A stretch of DNA of 64,000 nt from Candidatus Mediterraneibacter faecavium (GTDB lineage Bacteria; Bacillota; Clostridia; Lachnospirales; Lachnospiraceae): NCBI GenBank assembly GCA_019119995.1, contig DWVY01000012.1, positions 1-64,000 on the forward strand. The letters run 5' to 3'. Made by a program: the position numbers and the translations under genes. Positions 53,460-61,925 of this stretch are shown here, piece by piece. The notes beneath the pieces are model-generated. The model ran no database searches. It saw only the letters and a program-made list of their open reading frames with translations, and had not been told where the DNA came from. Every line of letters begins with the position of its first letter. Position 1 is the stretch's first letter.

Positions 53460-54683
53460 ATGGGAATTTATGAAGAACTGCAGGCACGCGGGCTGATCGC
53501 CCAGGTAACGGATGAGGAGGAGATCAGAGATCTTGTCAATAACGGAAAAGCGGTATTTTATATCGGGTTCGACCCGACGGCGGACAGCCTTCATGTCGGG
53601 CACTTTATGGCGCTGTGCCTTATGAAGCGCCTTCAGGAAGCGGGGAATAAGCCGATCGCCCTTATCGGAGGCGGTACAGGATATATCGGCGATCCTTCCG
53701 GAAGAACGGATATGAGGAGCATGATGACGCCGGAGCAGATCCAGCACAACTGCGACTGCTTCAAGAAGCAGATGAGCAAGTTTATTGATTTTTCTGAAGG
53801 CAAAGCCCTTATGGTAAACAATGCGGACTGGCTTCTGGATCTGAATTATATCGAACTTCTCCGCGAAGTGGGGCCGCATTTTTCTGTCAATCGTATGCTG
53901 ACTGCCGAGTGCTACAAGCAGAGGATGGAAAGAGGATTGAGCTTCCTTGAGTTCAACTACATGATCATGCAGGCGTATGATTTCTACGCACTGTTCCAGA
54001 AATACGGCTGCAACCTGCAGTTCGGAGGAGATGACCAGTGGAGCAACATGCTGGCGGGAACAGAGCTGATCCGCCGCAAGCTTGGCAAGGATGCGGGGGC
54101 TATGACGATCACGCTTCTTCTGAACTCCGAAGGAAAGAAGATGGGCAAGACTCAGTCTGGCGCTGTGTGGCTTGATCCTGAGAAGACGTCTCCGTTTGAA
54201 TTCTACCAGTACTGGAGAAATGTAGGTGACGCGGATGTGCTCAAATGCATCCGTATGCTGACCTTCCTTCCGCTGGAAGAGATCGACAAGATGGATTCAT
54301 GGGAAGGCGCTCAGCTCAATACGGCAAAAGAGATCCTTGCTTACGAGCTGACGAAGCTGGTACACGGCGAGGAAGAGGCGAAGAAAGCACAGGAAAGCGC
54401 CCGCGCTCTGTTCAGTAAAGGAAATGCGGCGGAGATGCCGACGACAGAACTGACAGAGGATGATTTTGTTGACGGCAGCGTCGATATCCTGACGATGCTT
54501 GTGAGAGCCGGACTTGTTCCTTCCAAATCCGAGGCGAGACGCGCGGTGCAGCAGGGCGGCACGTCTGTTGACGGAGAGAAAGTGACGGATATCAAAGCTG
54601 TATTCGCGAAGGATGCATTCGCGGGAGAAGGGCTGATCCTGAAAAAAGGAAAGAAGAACTTCCACAGACTGATCCTGAAATAG
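53460..54683 (+). CDS. tyrS: Tyrosyl-tRNA synthetase
   Basis: TyrS (407 residues) charges tRNA-Tyr. The class I motifs are DSLHVGHFM (HIGH-like) and KMGKTQSG (KMSKS-like). An S4 RNA-binding domain is at the C-terminus (about 345-400: [22 protein letters not shown]). The start at 53460 follows GAAGGAGAAAG; the long open frame upstream to 53349 belongs to the leader. Control is by the T-box above. Confidence 0.97.
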   Translation: MGIYEELQARGLIAQVTDEEEIRDLVNNGKAVFYIGFDPTADSLHVGHFMALCLMKRLQEAGNKPIALIGGGTGYIGDPSGRTDMRSMMTPEQIQHNCDCFKKQMSKFIDFSEGKALMVNNADWLLDLNYIELLREVGPHFSVNRMLTAECYKQRMERGLSFLEFNYMIMQAYDFYALFQKYGCNLQFGGDDQWSNMLAGTELIRRKLGKDAGAMTITLLLNSEGKKMGKTQSGAVWLDPEKTSPFEFYQYWRNVGDADVLKCIRMLTFLPLEEIDKMDSWEGAQLNTAKEILAYELTKLVHGEEEAKKAQESARALFSKGNAAEMPTTELTEDDFVDGSVDILTMLVRAGLVPSKSEARRAVQQGGTSVDGEKVTDIKAVFAKDAFAGEGLILKKGKKNFHRLILK

Positions 54684-54740
54684 TATTTTTATTAATGAAG
54701 CTATTGAACGAAAGTTATGCACAAATATATGTGATGCAGC

Positions 54741-54779
54741 AACGGGGCGCATCTGCTTGTTAAAGCAGCGCTCCGTTTT
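54741..54779 (+). terminator. Terminator after tyrS
   Basis: AACGG-GCGC...GCTT / AAGC...GCGC-CCGTT stem with short internal mismatches, followed by TTTT. Confidence 0.8.
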
Positions 54780-54842
54780 CTGCAAAATAAAGAAATGAAA
54801 TAAAAGAGAATATGAGGCAGAAGCAGCAGGAGGAAAATTGAC

Positions 54843-56072
54843 ATGAGTATGAATCAGACGCCGATGTCCGAACGGGTGCACATCGGATTCTTTGGGAAAC
54901 GAAATGCAGGAAAATCCAGTGTTATGAATGCTGTGACGGGGCAGGATCTGGCAGTGGTATCGGAAGTGAAAGGGACGACGACCGACCCGGTATATAAATC
55001 TATGGAACTTTTGCCGTTGGGACCGGTCGTGATGATGGACACTCCGGGGATCGACGACGAGGGAGAACTGGGGAGCCTGCGTGTAAAGAAGAGCTATCAG
55101 GTGCTGAATAAGACGGATGTGGCAGTGCTTGTGATCGATGGAGCAGTCGGCGCGTCAGAAGAAGACATGGCCTTGCTTGAGCGGATCAGGAAAAAGGATA
55201 TTCCGTTTGTGGTAGTTATTAATAAGAAAGAACTCTCAGATAAAGAAATGGAGGAAAATGTAAGACAGTCCTTGTCCCTGGACGACAGCCAACTCGCCTT
55301 TGTGAGCGCTGCGACTGGGGAAGGTATTTATGGATTAAAAGAAAAGATCGCTGCGGTCGCAGCCGCGGAAGAGCCTGAAAAATACCTTGTGAGGGATCTG
55401 CTCGATCCATCGGATGTCGCGGTGCTTGTTGTGCCGATCGATTCCGCCGCGCCTAAGGGCAGGCTGATCCTGCCCCAGCAGCAGACCATCCGGGATATCC
55501 TGGAAGCGGGCGCGATCTCAGTTGTGGTAAAAGAGACAGAGTTAAAAGATGCACTGGAAAAGCTGGGGACAAAACCGAAGATGGTGATCACGGACAGTCA
55601 GGCATTCGCGCAGGTGGCGGCCGATACACCGGATGACATCCTGCTGACTTCTTTCTCCATATTAATGGCACGTTATAAAGGAAATCTCGAACAGGCGGTG
55701 CGTGGCGTGACTGCCCTTGACAGTCTGGAGGACGGGGATACTGTGCTGATCAGCGAAGGCTGCACCCATCACAGACAGTGCGATGACATCGGAACAGTAA
55801 AGATCCCGAGATGGATCAGAGAATATACCGGCGGGAAAGAAATCCGGATCGAGACGACGTCAGGCACTGAGTTCCCGGATGACCTGACAAAGTATAAACT
55901 GATCATCCACTGCGGCGGCTGTATGCTGAACGAAAGAGAAATGAAGTACCGGTTAAGCTGCGCGGCAGATCAGGGAGTACCGATGACAAACTACGGAATC
56001 ATGATCGCATATGTAAAAGGGATATTGAAACGGAGCGTGGAAACATTTCCGGAAATCTACAAAATGCTGTGA
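54843..56072 (+). CDS. hydF: [FeFe]-hydrogenase maturation GTPase HydF
   Basis: HydF (409 residues) is the scaffold that receives and transfers the diiron part of the [FeFe]-hydrogenase H-cluster. The N-terminal GTPase has P-loop GKRNAGKSS (G18-S26), DTPGIDD and NKKE. A dimerisation domain follows, then the C-terminal iron-sulfur domain with C307-x-H309 and H356-C357-x2-C360. hydE, hydG and the hydrogenase are not in the window. It shows the host uses [FeFe] hydrogenase, which does not need HypA/HypB. Confidence 0.96.
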   Translation: MSMNQTPMSERVHIGFFGKRNAGKSSVMNAVTGQDLAVVSEVKGTTTDPVYKSMELLPLGPVVMMDTPGIDDEGELGSLRVKKSYQVLNKTDVAVLVIDGAVGASEEDMALLERIRKKDIPFVVVINKKELSDKEMEENVRQSLSLDDSQLAFVSAATGEGIYGLKEKIAAVAAAEEPEKYLVRDLLDPSDVAVLVVPIDSAAPKGRLILPQQQTIRDILEAGAISVVVKETELKDALEKLGTKPKMVITDSQAFAQVAADTPDDILLTSFSILMARYKGNLEQAVRGVTALDSLEDGDTVLISEGCTHHRQCDDIGTVKIPRWIREYTGGKEIRIETTSGTEFPDDLTKYKLIIHCGGCMLNEREMKYRLSCAADQGVPMTNYGIMIAYVKGILKRSVETFPEIYKML

Positions 56073-56140
56073 AATTCGTGTTTGTTTAAGAGATGCCGCT
56101 ACAACAGCAAAGATATAATGACTGAATAAGGGACGCGGAA

Positions 56141-56313
56141 AAGGATGATGCTGCAACGCTGTGCCGACCCGCTTTACATCATCCCTCGAATCCATGTAAC
56201 GCGGGATGAAAATGCTCGTCCACTGGAACTCGCATTTCCATCCCGCTAACATGGAGAACGAGGTGTATTCGGAACGCTCCATGTCGATGCACAGCTTATG
56301 CAGCATCATCCTT
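56141..56313. repeat. Cloverleaf-like palindromic element of about 173 nt
   Basis: Outer arms AAGGATGATGCTGCA (56141-56155) and its exact complement (56299-56313) are extended inward by GCTGTGC/GCACAGC and outward by GCGG/CCGC. Inside are three further hairpins: CCCGCTTTACAT/ATGTAACGCGGG, GCGGGATG.AAATGC/GCATTT.CATCCCGC, and ACATGGAG/CTCCATGT. Hairpins 1 and 2 share the GCGGG arm, so alternative folds are possible. Confidence 0.8.
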
Positions 56314-56539
56314 TACCGCTGTCTTATCCGGCAGATATAAAACAGACAAGCAGAACCAGAAATCTCCATAACCGGAAACGGTTCACCATTTATTAAAAAC
56401 AGCAGTCCCTAAGACAGCATCTTTTTCGATACAGTTCCCCTTTCGGCGCGGTTTATCTAATTCCGTGATTGCCGGGGAGATACTTCCGATTGGATAAGCG
56501 CAGAAAATCTGTCGGATACAGCCCCTTTGATGAACCTTT

Positions 56540-56750
56540 CGGGACGGGCGGGGATAGGATGCTGACGGTGACTGTGGAAGGGGATTAGAGATAGTTCAAG
56601 CCCGTGGTGCGGCGTTAATCCGGGAAAGGATGTTGTCTGAACGAAGTGAGTTCTTCCTTTCCCGGATTGTTTTTAGCCGTATCACGGGCTTGTTACTATC
56701 TCTTATTCCCTGTAACCGGAGCCGGAAGCATCCTATCCCCACCTGTCCCG
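56540..56750. repeat. Giant imperfect hairpin of about 211 nt
   Basis: The outer 24-nt arms (56540-56563 and 56727-56750, GGGGATAGGATGCT core) differ at two sites, both wobble-compatible. Further in, AGAGATAGT/ACTATCTCT, AAGCCCGTG/CACGGGCTT and the perfect 14-bp AATCCGGGAAAGGA (56617-56630) with its complement (56655-56668) pair, leaving a 24-nt apical loop that itself has GAAC/GTTC. Confidence 0.85.
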
Positions 56751-56828
56751 ATAACGTGGATCAACATATTGTATCCGATTGATTTTCGGATGTTTTATTC
56801 GCGAAGTATCTCGCCGGCAAACACGAAT

Positions 56829-57116
56829 TTATTTCTGATGCTTTTTGAATATGGAACTGGTCATCCTTACTGTCCTGTCTATCTGCTCCTGTTCTTCTTT
56901 GGTCTTTCCTTTTTTTAAAATCTCAAGGATAAGGGCTACTTCATCCGGGGAAAAACTGATTCCCTGTTTGTTGGCGCTGGTGATCAGTGCAAGCATGACG
57001 GGAGCGAGATCACGGCCGGATTTGCCGGAAGTTTTTTCAGCCGCCATCCGTATCAGGTCCAGCTTTGCCGGATCTATATTCTTCATTGCCGGATTGTTCA
57101 TCCATTCGTTGCCCAT
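56829..57116 (-). CDS. Small helical protein of unknown function
   Basis: This 95-residue, soluble, helical protein (NNPAMKNIDPAKLDLIRMAAE...SFSPDEVALILEILKKGK...IFKKHQ) belongs to a type I recall in many Clostridia without known function. The ATG at 57116 has AAAGGAG at correct distance; an ATG at 57125 overlaps that site. It begins inside the preceding gene, overlapping it by 80 nt in another frame. Confidence 0.75.
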   Translation of the reverse strand: MGNEWMNNPAMKNIDPAKLDLIRMAAEKTSGKSGRDLAPVMLALITSANKQGISFSPDEVALILEILKKGKTKEEQEQIDRTVRMTSSIFKKHQK

Positions 57117-57600
57117 CGGTTTCATCTCCTTTCTCTGCGCTGTCAGAAGTCTGCAGAAACATATCGCTGTACATCCGGAACATCTCCTGCTGCTCAGGCG
57201 CGAGCATGCCGGTGAGAAGCTCCATGGGATCAAAGGTCGAACTGTTTCCTTCCGCGTTTTCCTGTGAGGTCTGCATCATCTCCATGACAGACATCATTTC
57301 CCTTATATTCATGATCATATCGAGCATGGAAGCTTCGCGCGGCTTTAGATACGGCCGGAAACTGTTTAACATATCGACAAGGGAATGGGGGCTGTCTTCG
57401 GGGATCGTCTGAGCCTGCAGGCCGCCATGTGTTCGGAAGAGGCGGAATGTTTCTCTCAATTCTATAAATTTGACCATGCCTGCCAGCACACGCCGCTCTG
57501 ATACAGGGGCATAGGGAATGAGCAGCTTGATCATCTGGAGTTCCGGTGTGGTGACAAGCTCATCGAAAGGGGTCATTAATCCGGGTTCCACTTTATCCAT
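57037..57600 (-). CDS. Unknown protein upstream of and overlapping the small helical protein
   Basis: This 187-residue protein is helical and Met-rich (MLDMIMNIREMMSVMEMMQ) with a hydrophilic, disordered tail (about 150-187) that lies over the start of the next gene. AGGAG precedes the ATG at 57600 by about ten bases. No family recognised; it probably acts with its downstream partner, with which it is coupled. Confidence 0.75.
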   Translation of the reverse strand: MDKVEPGLMTPFDELVTTPELQMIKLLIPYAPVSERRVLAGMVKFIELRETFRLFRTHGGLQAQTIPEDSPHSLVDMLNSFRPYLKPREASMLDMIMNIREMMSVMEMMQTSQENAEGNSSTFDPMELLTGMLAPEQQEMFRMYSDMFLQTSDSAEKGDETDGQRMDEQSGNEEYRSGKAGPDTDGG

Positions 57601-57809
57601 TCCTAAGGGGCTCCTGCACATAGCGTTGTAAATATATATGTTGCCTTGGATAGAAATATGAATTTTGGGAAAGCTCTATAGATGAAAAACTATGATCCTG
57701 TATGCGTAATTTTGGCAAAAAAGTGCAGGATTCATAAAATAATATTAGTATCAGTTCAATGACTGGACTGATATCAATTTAAGAAGCAGAGAGAAAGGAA
57801 GGAACGGAT

Positions 57810-57965
57810 TTGACAAGGAAGCTGATCATTGATGGAAATGCGGTTTACGAGATCGATGAGGAATGTATGTTGAAGAATCGTGTGGATGATGCTGTACAAG
57901 AAAAAGAGAAAAGGAAAAAGAATGCCGGGTGTGAGCCTGGAAAGAAAAGAGACCAGATGAACTGA
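57810..57965 (+). CDS. Possible 51-residue protein with TTG start
   Basis: The frame (TTG at 57810) reads MTRKLIIDGNAVYEIDEEC and ends in a Lys/Arg-rich tail. AAAGGAAGGA lies upstream at proper distance. The short acidic-basic layout resembles small proteins of unknown function in related bacteria. The frame is real but expression is unproven. Confidence 0.5.
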   Translation: MTRKLIIDGNAVYEIDEECMLKNRVDDAVQEKEKRKKNAGCEPGKKRDQMN

Positions 57966-57972
57966 TCCCCCT

Positions 57973-58001
57973 AAAAATGCCTGCCCCGTATGAGGGCAGG
58001 C
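57973..58001 (-). terminator. Terminator for the Cys/Gly-rich miniprotein gene
   Basis: On the minus strand GCCTGCCC and GGGCAGGC pair around a 7-nt loop and are followed by ATTTTT. Confidence 0.8.
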
Positions 58002-58038
58002 GTTATAAGTTTCAGGTATTATCTGCTGTTTTGTCAGA

Positions 58039-58251
58039 TCAGCATCCGCAGCCGTTGCTGCCGAATCCGCCGCAGCAGCAGAGCAGCAGGATGATCCAGA
58101 GGCAGCTGTCGTTTCCGCAGCCATTGCCGCCGAATCCATTTCCGCCACAGCCGCCGCAGCAGCAGAGCAGGAGAATGATCCACAGGCATGAAGACATTCC
58201 GTTACCGTTGTCGCATCCACATCCACAGTTTGTAGCAGTTAAATCACTCAT
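58039..58251 (-). CDS. Cys/Gly-rich small membrane-like protein
   Basis: This 70-residue protein has 18 Cys and many Gly. A unit of about 25 residues is duplicated: SSCLWIILLLCCCGGCGGNG and DSCLWIILLLCCCGGFGSNG. Each unit has a short hydrophobic stretch (LWIILLLCCC) and a Gly-Asn-Cys-rich tail, similar in style to small spore-coat or membrane proteins of Firmicutes. GGAGG precedes the ATG and a terminator follows, so it is a real, monocistronic gene. Function unknown. Confidence 0.8.
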   Translation of the reverse strand: MSDLTATNCGCGCDNGNGMSSCLWIILLLCCCGGCGGNGFGGNGCGNDSCLWIILLLCCCGGFGSNGCGC

Positions 58252-58379
58252 TTTAAATCCTCCAGTTGGGTTATTATTTACAGTTCTATATTATGCAGGC
58301 GCCTGAAAAGTGTGATTCAGGTACAAAGGCAATGCTCTGTGAATATTCTGATTAAAAAGGAAACTATTTTCAGATCATC

Positions 58380-59294
58380 ATGAAATGGGTAAAACAATCA
58401 GTAAGCTATTGGTGCGAAGATATATTGACGGGAAAATATACGGGAAACGGGATATGCACTGCGATATTGGACACCGGTATCGCACGGCATCCAGACCTGA
58501 AAAAACGTATTATTACATTTAAAAATTTTACTGGTAAAGCAGCGGAGGATATCTGCAGCGACGACAGCGGACACGGGACACACGTGGCGGGGATCCTGGC
58601 AGGTGACGGGAAAGTTTCATCAGGATTGTACGCAGGGATGGCTCCGGGATCGGATCTTGTTGTAGGAAAAGTACTGGACCGGGAGGGAAACGGCAATGTT
58701 GAAGATGTGTTGAAAGGAATTGACTGGGTTCTAAAAAATCGAGAACATTTTCAAGTGCGTATCGTAAACATTTCGATCGGGACTCAGCCGGATCTTGCAC
58801 AGAAGCAGAAACGGCTTTTTCTGGAAGCGGTCGAAGAATTGTGGGACAGGGGACTGGTTGTTGTCGTATCTGCAGGAAATTACGGACCGGGGGAAGGGAC
58901 AGTCGCAGTTCCGGGAAACAGCCGCAAAGTCATCACGGTAGGCGTGCCGGACACAGATATACGCTCTACTTCCCGGCGCAAGAATAATATAAATTATTCC
59001 GGGCGGGGGCCGACAGGCGCCTGTGTGGTGAAACCGGATGTCTTTGCGCCGGGCACGGGGATCATAAGCTGCAATGCACGGTACGGGCGCCCCGGCGAAC
59101 ACCCTTATATAATGAAGACAGGGACTTCGATGGCGACGCCGGTCGTATCCGGGGCGGTTGCCTGTCTCCTGTCAAAATATCCGGATATGACCAATGTGGA
59201 AGTGAAATTGAAGCTCAGAGACTCGTGTGTGAAAAGCCCGGGAACCGGGGCGGGATGGGGACTTTTAAATGTAGAGAAGCTGATGAAAGCATAA
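58380..59294 (+). CDS. Subtilisin-like (S8) serine protease, probably intracellular
   Basis: This 304-residue protease has the full catalytic set: D31 (ILDTGIA), H65 (SGHGTHVAG), oxyanion N167 (SAGNYGPG) and S250 (GTSMATPVVSG). There is no signal peptide and only about 20 residues before the catalytic core, so it resembles intracellular subtilases such as IspA without a long propeptide. The ATG lacks a well-spaced ribosome binding site. It lies beside spore-coat-like small proteins; a role late in growth or sporulation is a guess. Confidence 0.93.
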   Translation: MKWVKQSVSYWCEDILTGKYTGNGICTAILDTGIARHPDLKKRIITFKNFTGKAAEDICSDDSGHGTHVAGILAGDGKVSSGLYAGMAPGSDLVVGKVLDREGNGNVEDVLKGIDWVLKNREHFQVRIVNISIGTQPDLAQKQKRLFLEAVEELWDRGLVVVVSAGNYGPGEGTVAVPGNSRKVITVGVPDTDIRSTSRRKNNINYSGRGPTGACVVKPDVFAPGTGIISCNARYGRPGEHPYIMKTGTSMATPVVSGAVACLLSKYPDMTNVEVKLKLRDSCVKSPGTGAGWGLLNVEKLMKA

Positions 59295-59296
59295 AA

Positions 59297-59375
59297 AGGG
59301 ACAGGGCAAAGTCGGGTTGGGGACGTAGTAAATTCCGGTTTTACTACGTCCCCAACCCGACTTTGCCCTGTCCCT
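59297..59375. repeat. Dispersed palindrome, copy 3 (extended)
   Basis: 39-nt arms (59297-59335 and 59337-59375) around a single C, with only two non-complementary sites. The core GGGGACGTAGTAAA is shared with copies 1 and 2; the outer part AGGGACAGGGCAAAGTCGGG is added. It begins two bases after the protease stop and ends 25 nt before the ylxM promoter. Confidence 0.93.
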
Positions 59376-59399
59376 GATCGCACTGTCAAGAAAAAATCC

Positions 59400-59428
59400 T
59401 TGACAGCCCATCTCCTTTCGTGTATGAT
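59400..59428 (+). promoter_or_regulatory. Promoter for ylxM-ffh
   Basis: TTGACA (59400-59405) and TATGAT (59423-59428), 17-nt spacer. The leader would be only about 10 nt. Confidence 0.85.
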
Positions 59429-59444
59429 AACCAAGGTGACTGTG

Positions 59445-59795
59445 ATGAATAAGATTTTAGAACAGGCTTTATTGTATGATTTTTACGGTGAACTTCTCAC
59501 CACGCACCAGAAAGAAGTCTATGAGCAGTTTATCCTCGAGGATCTTTCTCTGAGTGAGATCGCGGAGAGCGCGGGCATCAGCCGTCAGGGGGTACATGAC
59601 CTGATCCGGCGGTGTCAGAAGTCGCTGGAGGGATATGAGAATAAACTTCATCTGGTGGAACGGTTTCTCTCAGTAAAGGAAAAGGTCGGACAGATCGATG
59701 AGATTTTAGGCGAGTGGGAGAGAGAGAAGAAAGATCCGGAAGAGATCGTGAAGAGGATCCGAAGGATCTCGGATGCGATCATTGAAGAATTATAG
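59445..59795 (+). CDS. ylxM: YlxM/p13-type DNA-binding protein of the SRP operon
   Basis: This 116-residue protein has a sigma-region-4-like helix-turn-helix (about 20-60: YEQFILEDLSLSEIAESAGISRQGVHDLIRR) followed by a coiled region. YlxM regularly precedes ffh in Firmicutes and Mollicutes and is thought to aid SRP function or regulation. The start at 59445 follows AAGGTGA and fits the promoter position; an upstream in-frame ATG at 59400 overlaps the promoter. Confidence 0.92.
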   Translation: MNKILEQALLYDFYGELLTTHQKEVYEQFILEDLSLSEIAESAGISRQGVHDLIRRCQKSLEGYENKLHLVERFLSVKEKVGQIDEILGEWEREKKDPEEIVKRIRRISDAIIEEL

Positions 59796-59808
59796 AGGGA
59801 TAATATAA

Positions 59809-61173
59809 ATGGCATTTGACAGTTTAACTGAGAAACTACAGAATGTATTCAGAAACCTGCGCAGCAAAGGGCGCCTTACCGAGGATGACGTGAAAGCCGC
59901 GCTGAAAGAAGTCAAGATGGCTCTTCTTGAGGCGGACGTTAACTTCAAGGTTGTGAAAGGCTTCATCAAAGATGTGCAGGAGCGGGCGGTCGGACAGGAT
60001 GTGATGAACGGACTGAATCCGGGGCAGATGGTGATCAAGATCGTAAATGAAGAACTGGTCAGGCTGATGGGTTCTGAGACGACGGAGATCAAGCTCCAAC
60101 CGGGAAGCGCTATGACTGTTATCATGATGGCAGGTCTTCAGGGCGCCGGTAAGACGACGACTACCGCAAAGCTGGCGGGAAAGTTTAAATTAAAAGGGAA
60201 AAAGCCGCTTCTTGTGGCGTGTGACGTCTATCGTCCCGCAGCGATCAAACAGCTGCAGATCAACGGAGAGAAGCAGGGCGTGGAAGTGTTTTCCATGGGA
60301 GACAAGAACCGGCCGGCGGATATCGCAAAGGCTGCCGTACAGCACGCCGCAAAGAATAATAACAATATCGTGATCCTTGATACAGCCGGGCGTCTTCACA
60401 TTGACGAGGATATGATGGCAGAGCTCCAGGAGATCAAAGAGGCTGTGGAAGTCCACCAGACGATCCTTGTTGTGGACGCTATGACCGGTCAGGATGCAGT
60501 GAATGTGGCAGGAACATTTAACGATAAGATCGGGATAGACGGCGTCATCGTGACCAAGCTGGACGGTGATACAAGGGGCGGCGCCGCACTCTCCATCAAG
60601 GCGGTGACAGGGTGCCCGATCCTCTATGTCGGCATGGGCGAGAAGCTTTCAGATCTGGAACAGTTCTATCCGGACCGGATGGCGTCGCGGATCCTCGGCA
60701 TGGGTGATGTGCTTACCCTGATCGAGAAAGCCGGCGCAGAGCTTGACGAAGAGAAAGCCCTCAAGATGGCGGACAAGATGAAGAAAGCCCAGTTTGATTT
60801 CAACGATTATCTGGACAGTATGGAGCAGATGCGTAAGATGGGCGGCCTGTCCAGCATCATGAGTATGATGCCCGGGCTTGGAGGACTTGGCGGAAAGGCG
60901 GGCAAACTGCCTGACCTTGATTCCGAGGAGAATGAAAAGAAGATGGCGAGGATGGAGGCAATGATCCATTCCATGACGCCGGAAGAGCGGAGCAATCCGG
61001 ACCTTCTGAATCCGTCAAGAAAGCACCGCATCGCGCGGGGTGCAGGGGTTGACATCTCAGAAGTTAACCGTATGGTGAAGCAGTTCAACGAATCCAGGAA
61101 GATGATGAAGAAACTTCCCGGAATGATGGGCGGCAAAGGTGGCAAAAGGGGCAGGTTCAGGCTTCCCTTTTAA
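59809..61173 (+). CDS. ffh: Signal recognition particle protein Ffh
   Basis: Ffh (454 residues) binds signal peptides and SRP RNA for cotranslational targeting. The N domain is followed by the GTPase G domain (GLQGAGKTTT, DTAGR, TKLDGD) and the Met-rich M domain (about 300-450: MEQMRKMGGLSSIMSMMPG, SRKHRIARGAG). It lies 13 nt after ylxM. Confidence 0.98.
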   Translation: MAFDSLTEKLQNVFRNLRSKGRLTEDDVKAALKEVKMALLEADVNFKVVKGFIKDVQERAVGQDVMNGLNPGQMVIKIVNEELVRLMGSETTEIKLQPGSAMTVIMMAGLQGAGKTTTTAKLAGKFKLKGKKPLLVACDVYRPAAIKQLQINGEKQGVEVFSMGDKNRPADIAKAAVQHAAKNNNNIVILDTAGRLHIDEDMMAELQEIKEAVEVHQTILVVDAMTGQDAVNVAGTFNDKIGIDGVIVTKLDGDTRGGAALSIKAVTGCPILYVGMGEKLSDLEQFYPDRMASRILGMGDVLTLIEKAGAELDEEKALKMADKMKKAQFDFNDYLDSMEQMRKMGGLSSIMSMMPGLGGLGGKAGKLPDLDSEENEKKMARMEAMIHSMTPEERSNPDLLNPSRKHRIARGAGVDISEVNRMVKQFNESRKMMKKLPGMMGGKGGKRGRFRLPF

Positions 61174-61270
61174 CACATAGATCATGCCGGATGCGGCCGG
61201 CTGCATATGCGGCGGGGCGGACGGCAGAAGCAACAAACAATAAGAAAAATAAATTTAAGAGGTGAAAGAA

Positions 61271-61516
61271 ATGGCAGTAAAAATCAGATTAAGAAGAATG
61301 GGACAGAAGAAGGCTCCTTTTTATAGAATCGTTGTAGCTGATTCAAGGTCCCCTAGAGACGGAAGATTCATCGAGGAGATCGGAACATATGATCCGAACT
61401 GCGATCCGAGCGCGATCAAAGTTGATGAGGAAGCAGCTAAGAAATGGCTCAACAACGGTGCTCAGCCGACAGAAGTTGTAGGAAAGATCTTCAAGGCAGC
61501 AGGCATCGAGAAATAA
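61271..61516 (+). CDS. rpsP: 30S ribosomal protein S16
   Basis: S16 (81 residues) starts [24 protein letters not shown] in pieces typical of the family. GAGGTGAAAG precedes the ATG at 61271; the in-frame codon at 61262 is part of that site. The ffh-rpsP-KH-rimM-trmD-rplS order is the standard Firmicute arrangement. Confidence 0.98.
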   Translation: MAVKIRLRRMGQKKAPFYRIVVADSRSPRDGRFIEEIGTYDPNCDPSAIKVDEEAAKKWLNNGAQPTEVVGKIFKAAGIEK

Positions 61517-61542
61517 GTTGACTTCGCGGAGGTGCGCGTAAG

Positions 61543-61770
61543 ATGAAAGAATTAGTTGAAGTTATCGCAAAAGCACTGGTAGACCATCCGGAGGAAGTCT
61601 CTGTAAATGAGAAGCAGGAGGGCCGTACTACGGTGCTTGAACTCCACGTTGCCGAAGGCGATATGGGGAAAGTGATCGGCAAACAGGGCCGTATCGCGAA
61701 AGCGCTCCGCTCCGTTGTAAAAGCGGCGGCAGCAAAAGAAGATAAAAGAGTTGTTGTCGATATCGTCTAA
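61543..61770 (+). CDS. khpA: KH-domain RNA-binding protein KhpA
   Basis: This 75-residue protein is one KH domain with the GxxG loop in VIGKQGRIAKALRSVVKAAA. KhpA pairs with KhpB (Jag) in Gram-positive cells to bind RNA and influence division. It sits between rpsP and rimM as usual. Confidence 0.96.
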   Translation: MKELVEVIAKALVDHPEEVSVNEKQEGRTTVLELHVAEGDMGKVIGKQGRIAKALRSVVKAAAAKEDKRVVVDIV

Positions 61771-61786
61771 ATGATATCGAAACAAA

Positions 61787-61835
61787 GAGAAAGAGGGACA
61801 GTTTTCCGATCTGGAGAGTCTGCCCCTTTCTTTTT
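61787..61835 (+). terminator. Terminator or attenuator between khpA and rimM
   Basis: GAAAGAGGGACAG pairs imperfectly with CTGCCCCTTTC, followed by TTTTT. It may lower expression of rimM-trmD relative to rpsP. Confidence 0.6.
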
Positions 61836-61925
61836 CCTGAATATGGAGTAGACAGTCCTCTGCATTTCAGATGCGTGAGTCATGGGATGACAAGAAAGAC
61901 AGAAAACAGAAAGGAAGCGGAAGAA

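Larger units (their letters stand above)
56073..56828. other. Gene-free stretch with two giant palindromes
   Basis: I find no believable gene in 756 nt between hydF and the converging small genes. Most of it is taken by the palindromes at 56141-56313 and 56540-56750. The 56314-56539 part shows nothing I can name. Confidence 0.7.

Noticed and set aside
56646-56918. Open frame of about 90 codons downstream of hydF
   Set aside because: It runs through the right arm of the giant palindrome and has no ribosome binding site or protein-like features.
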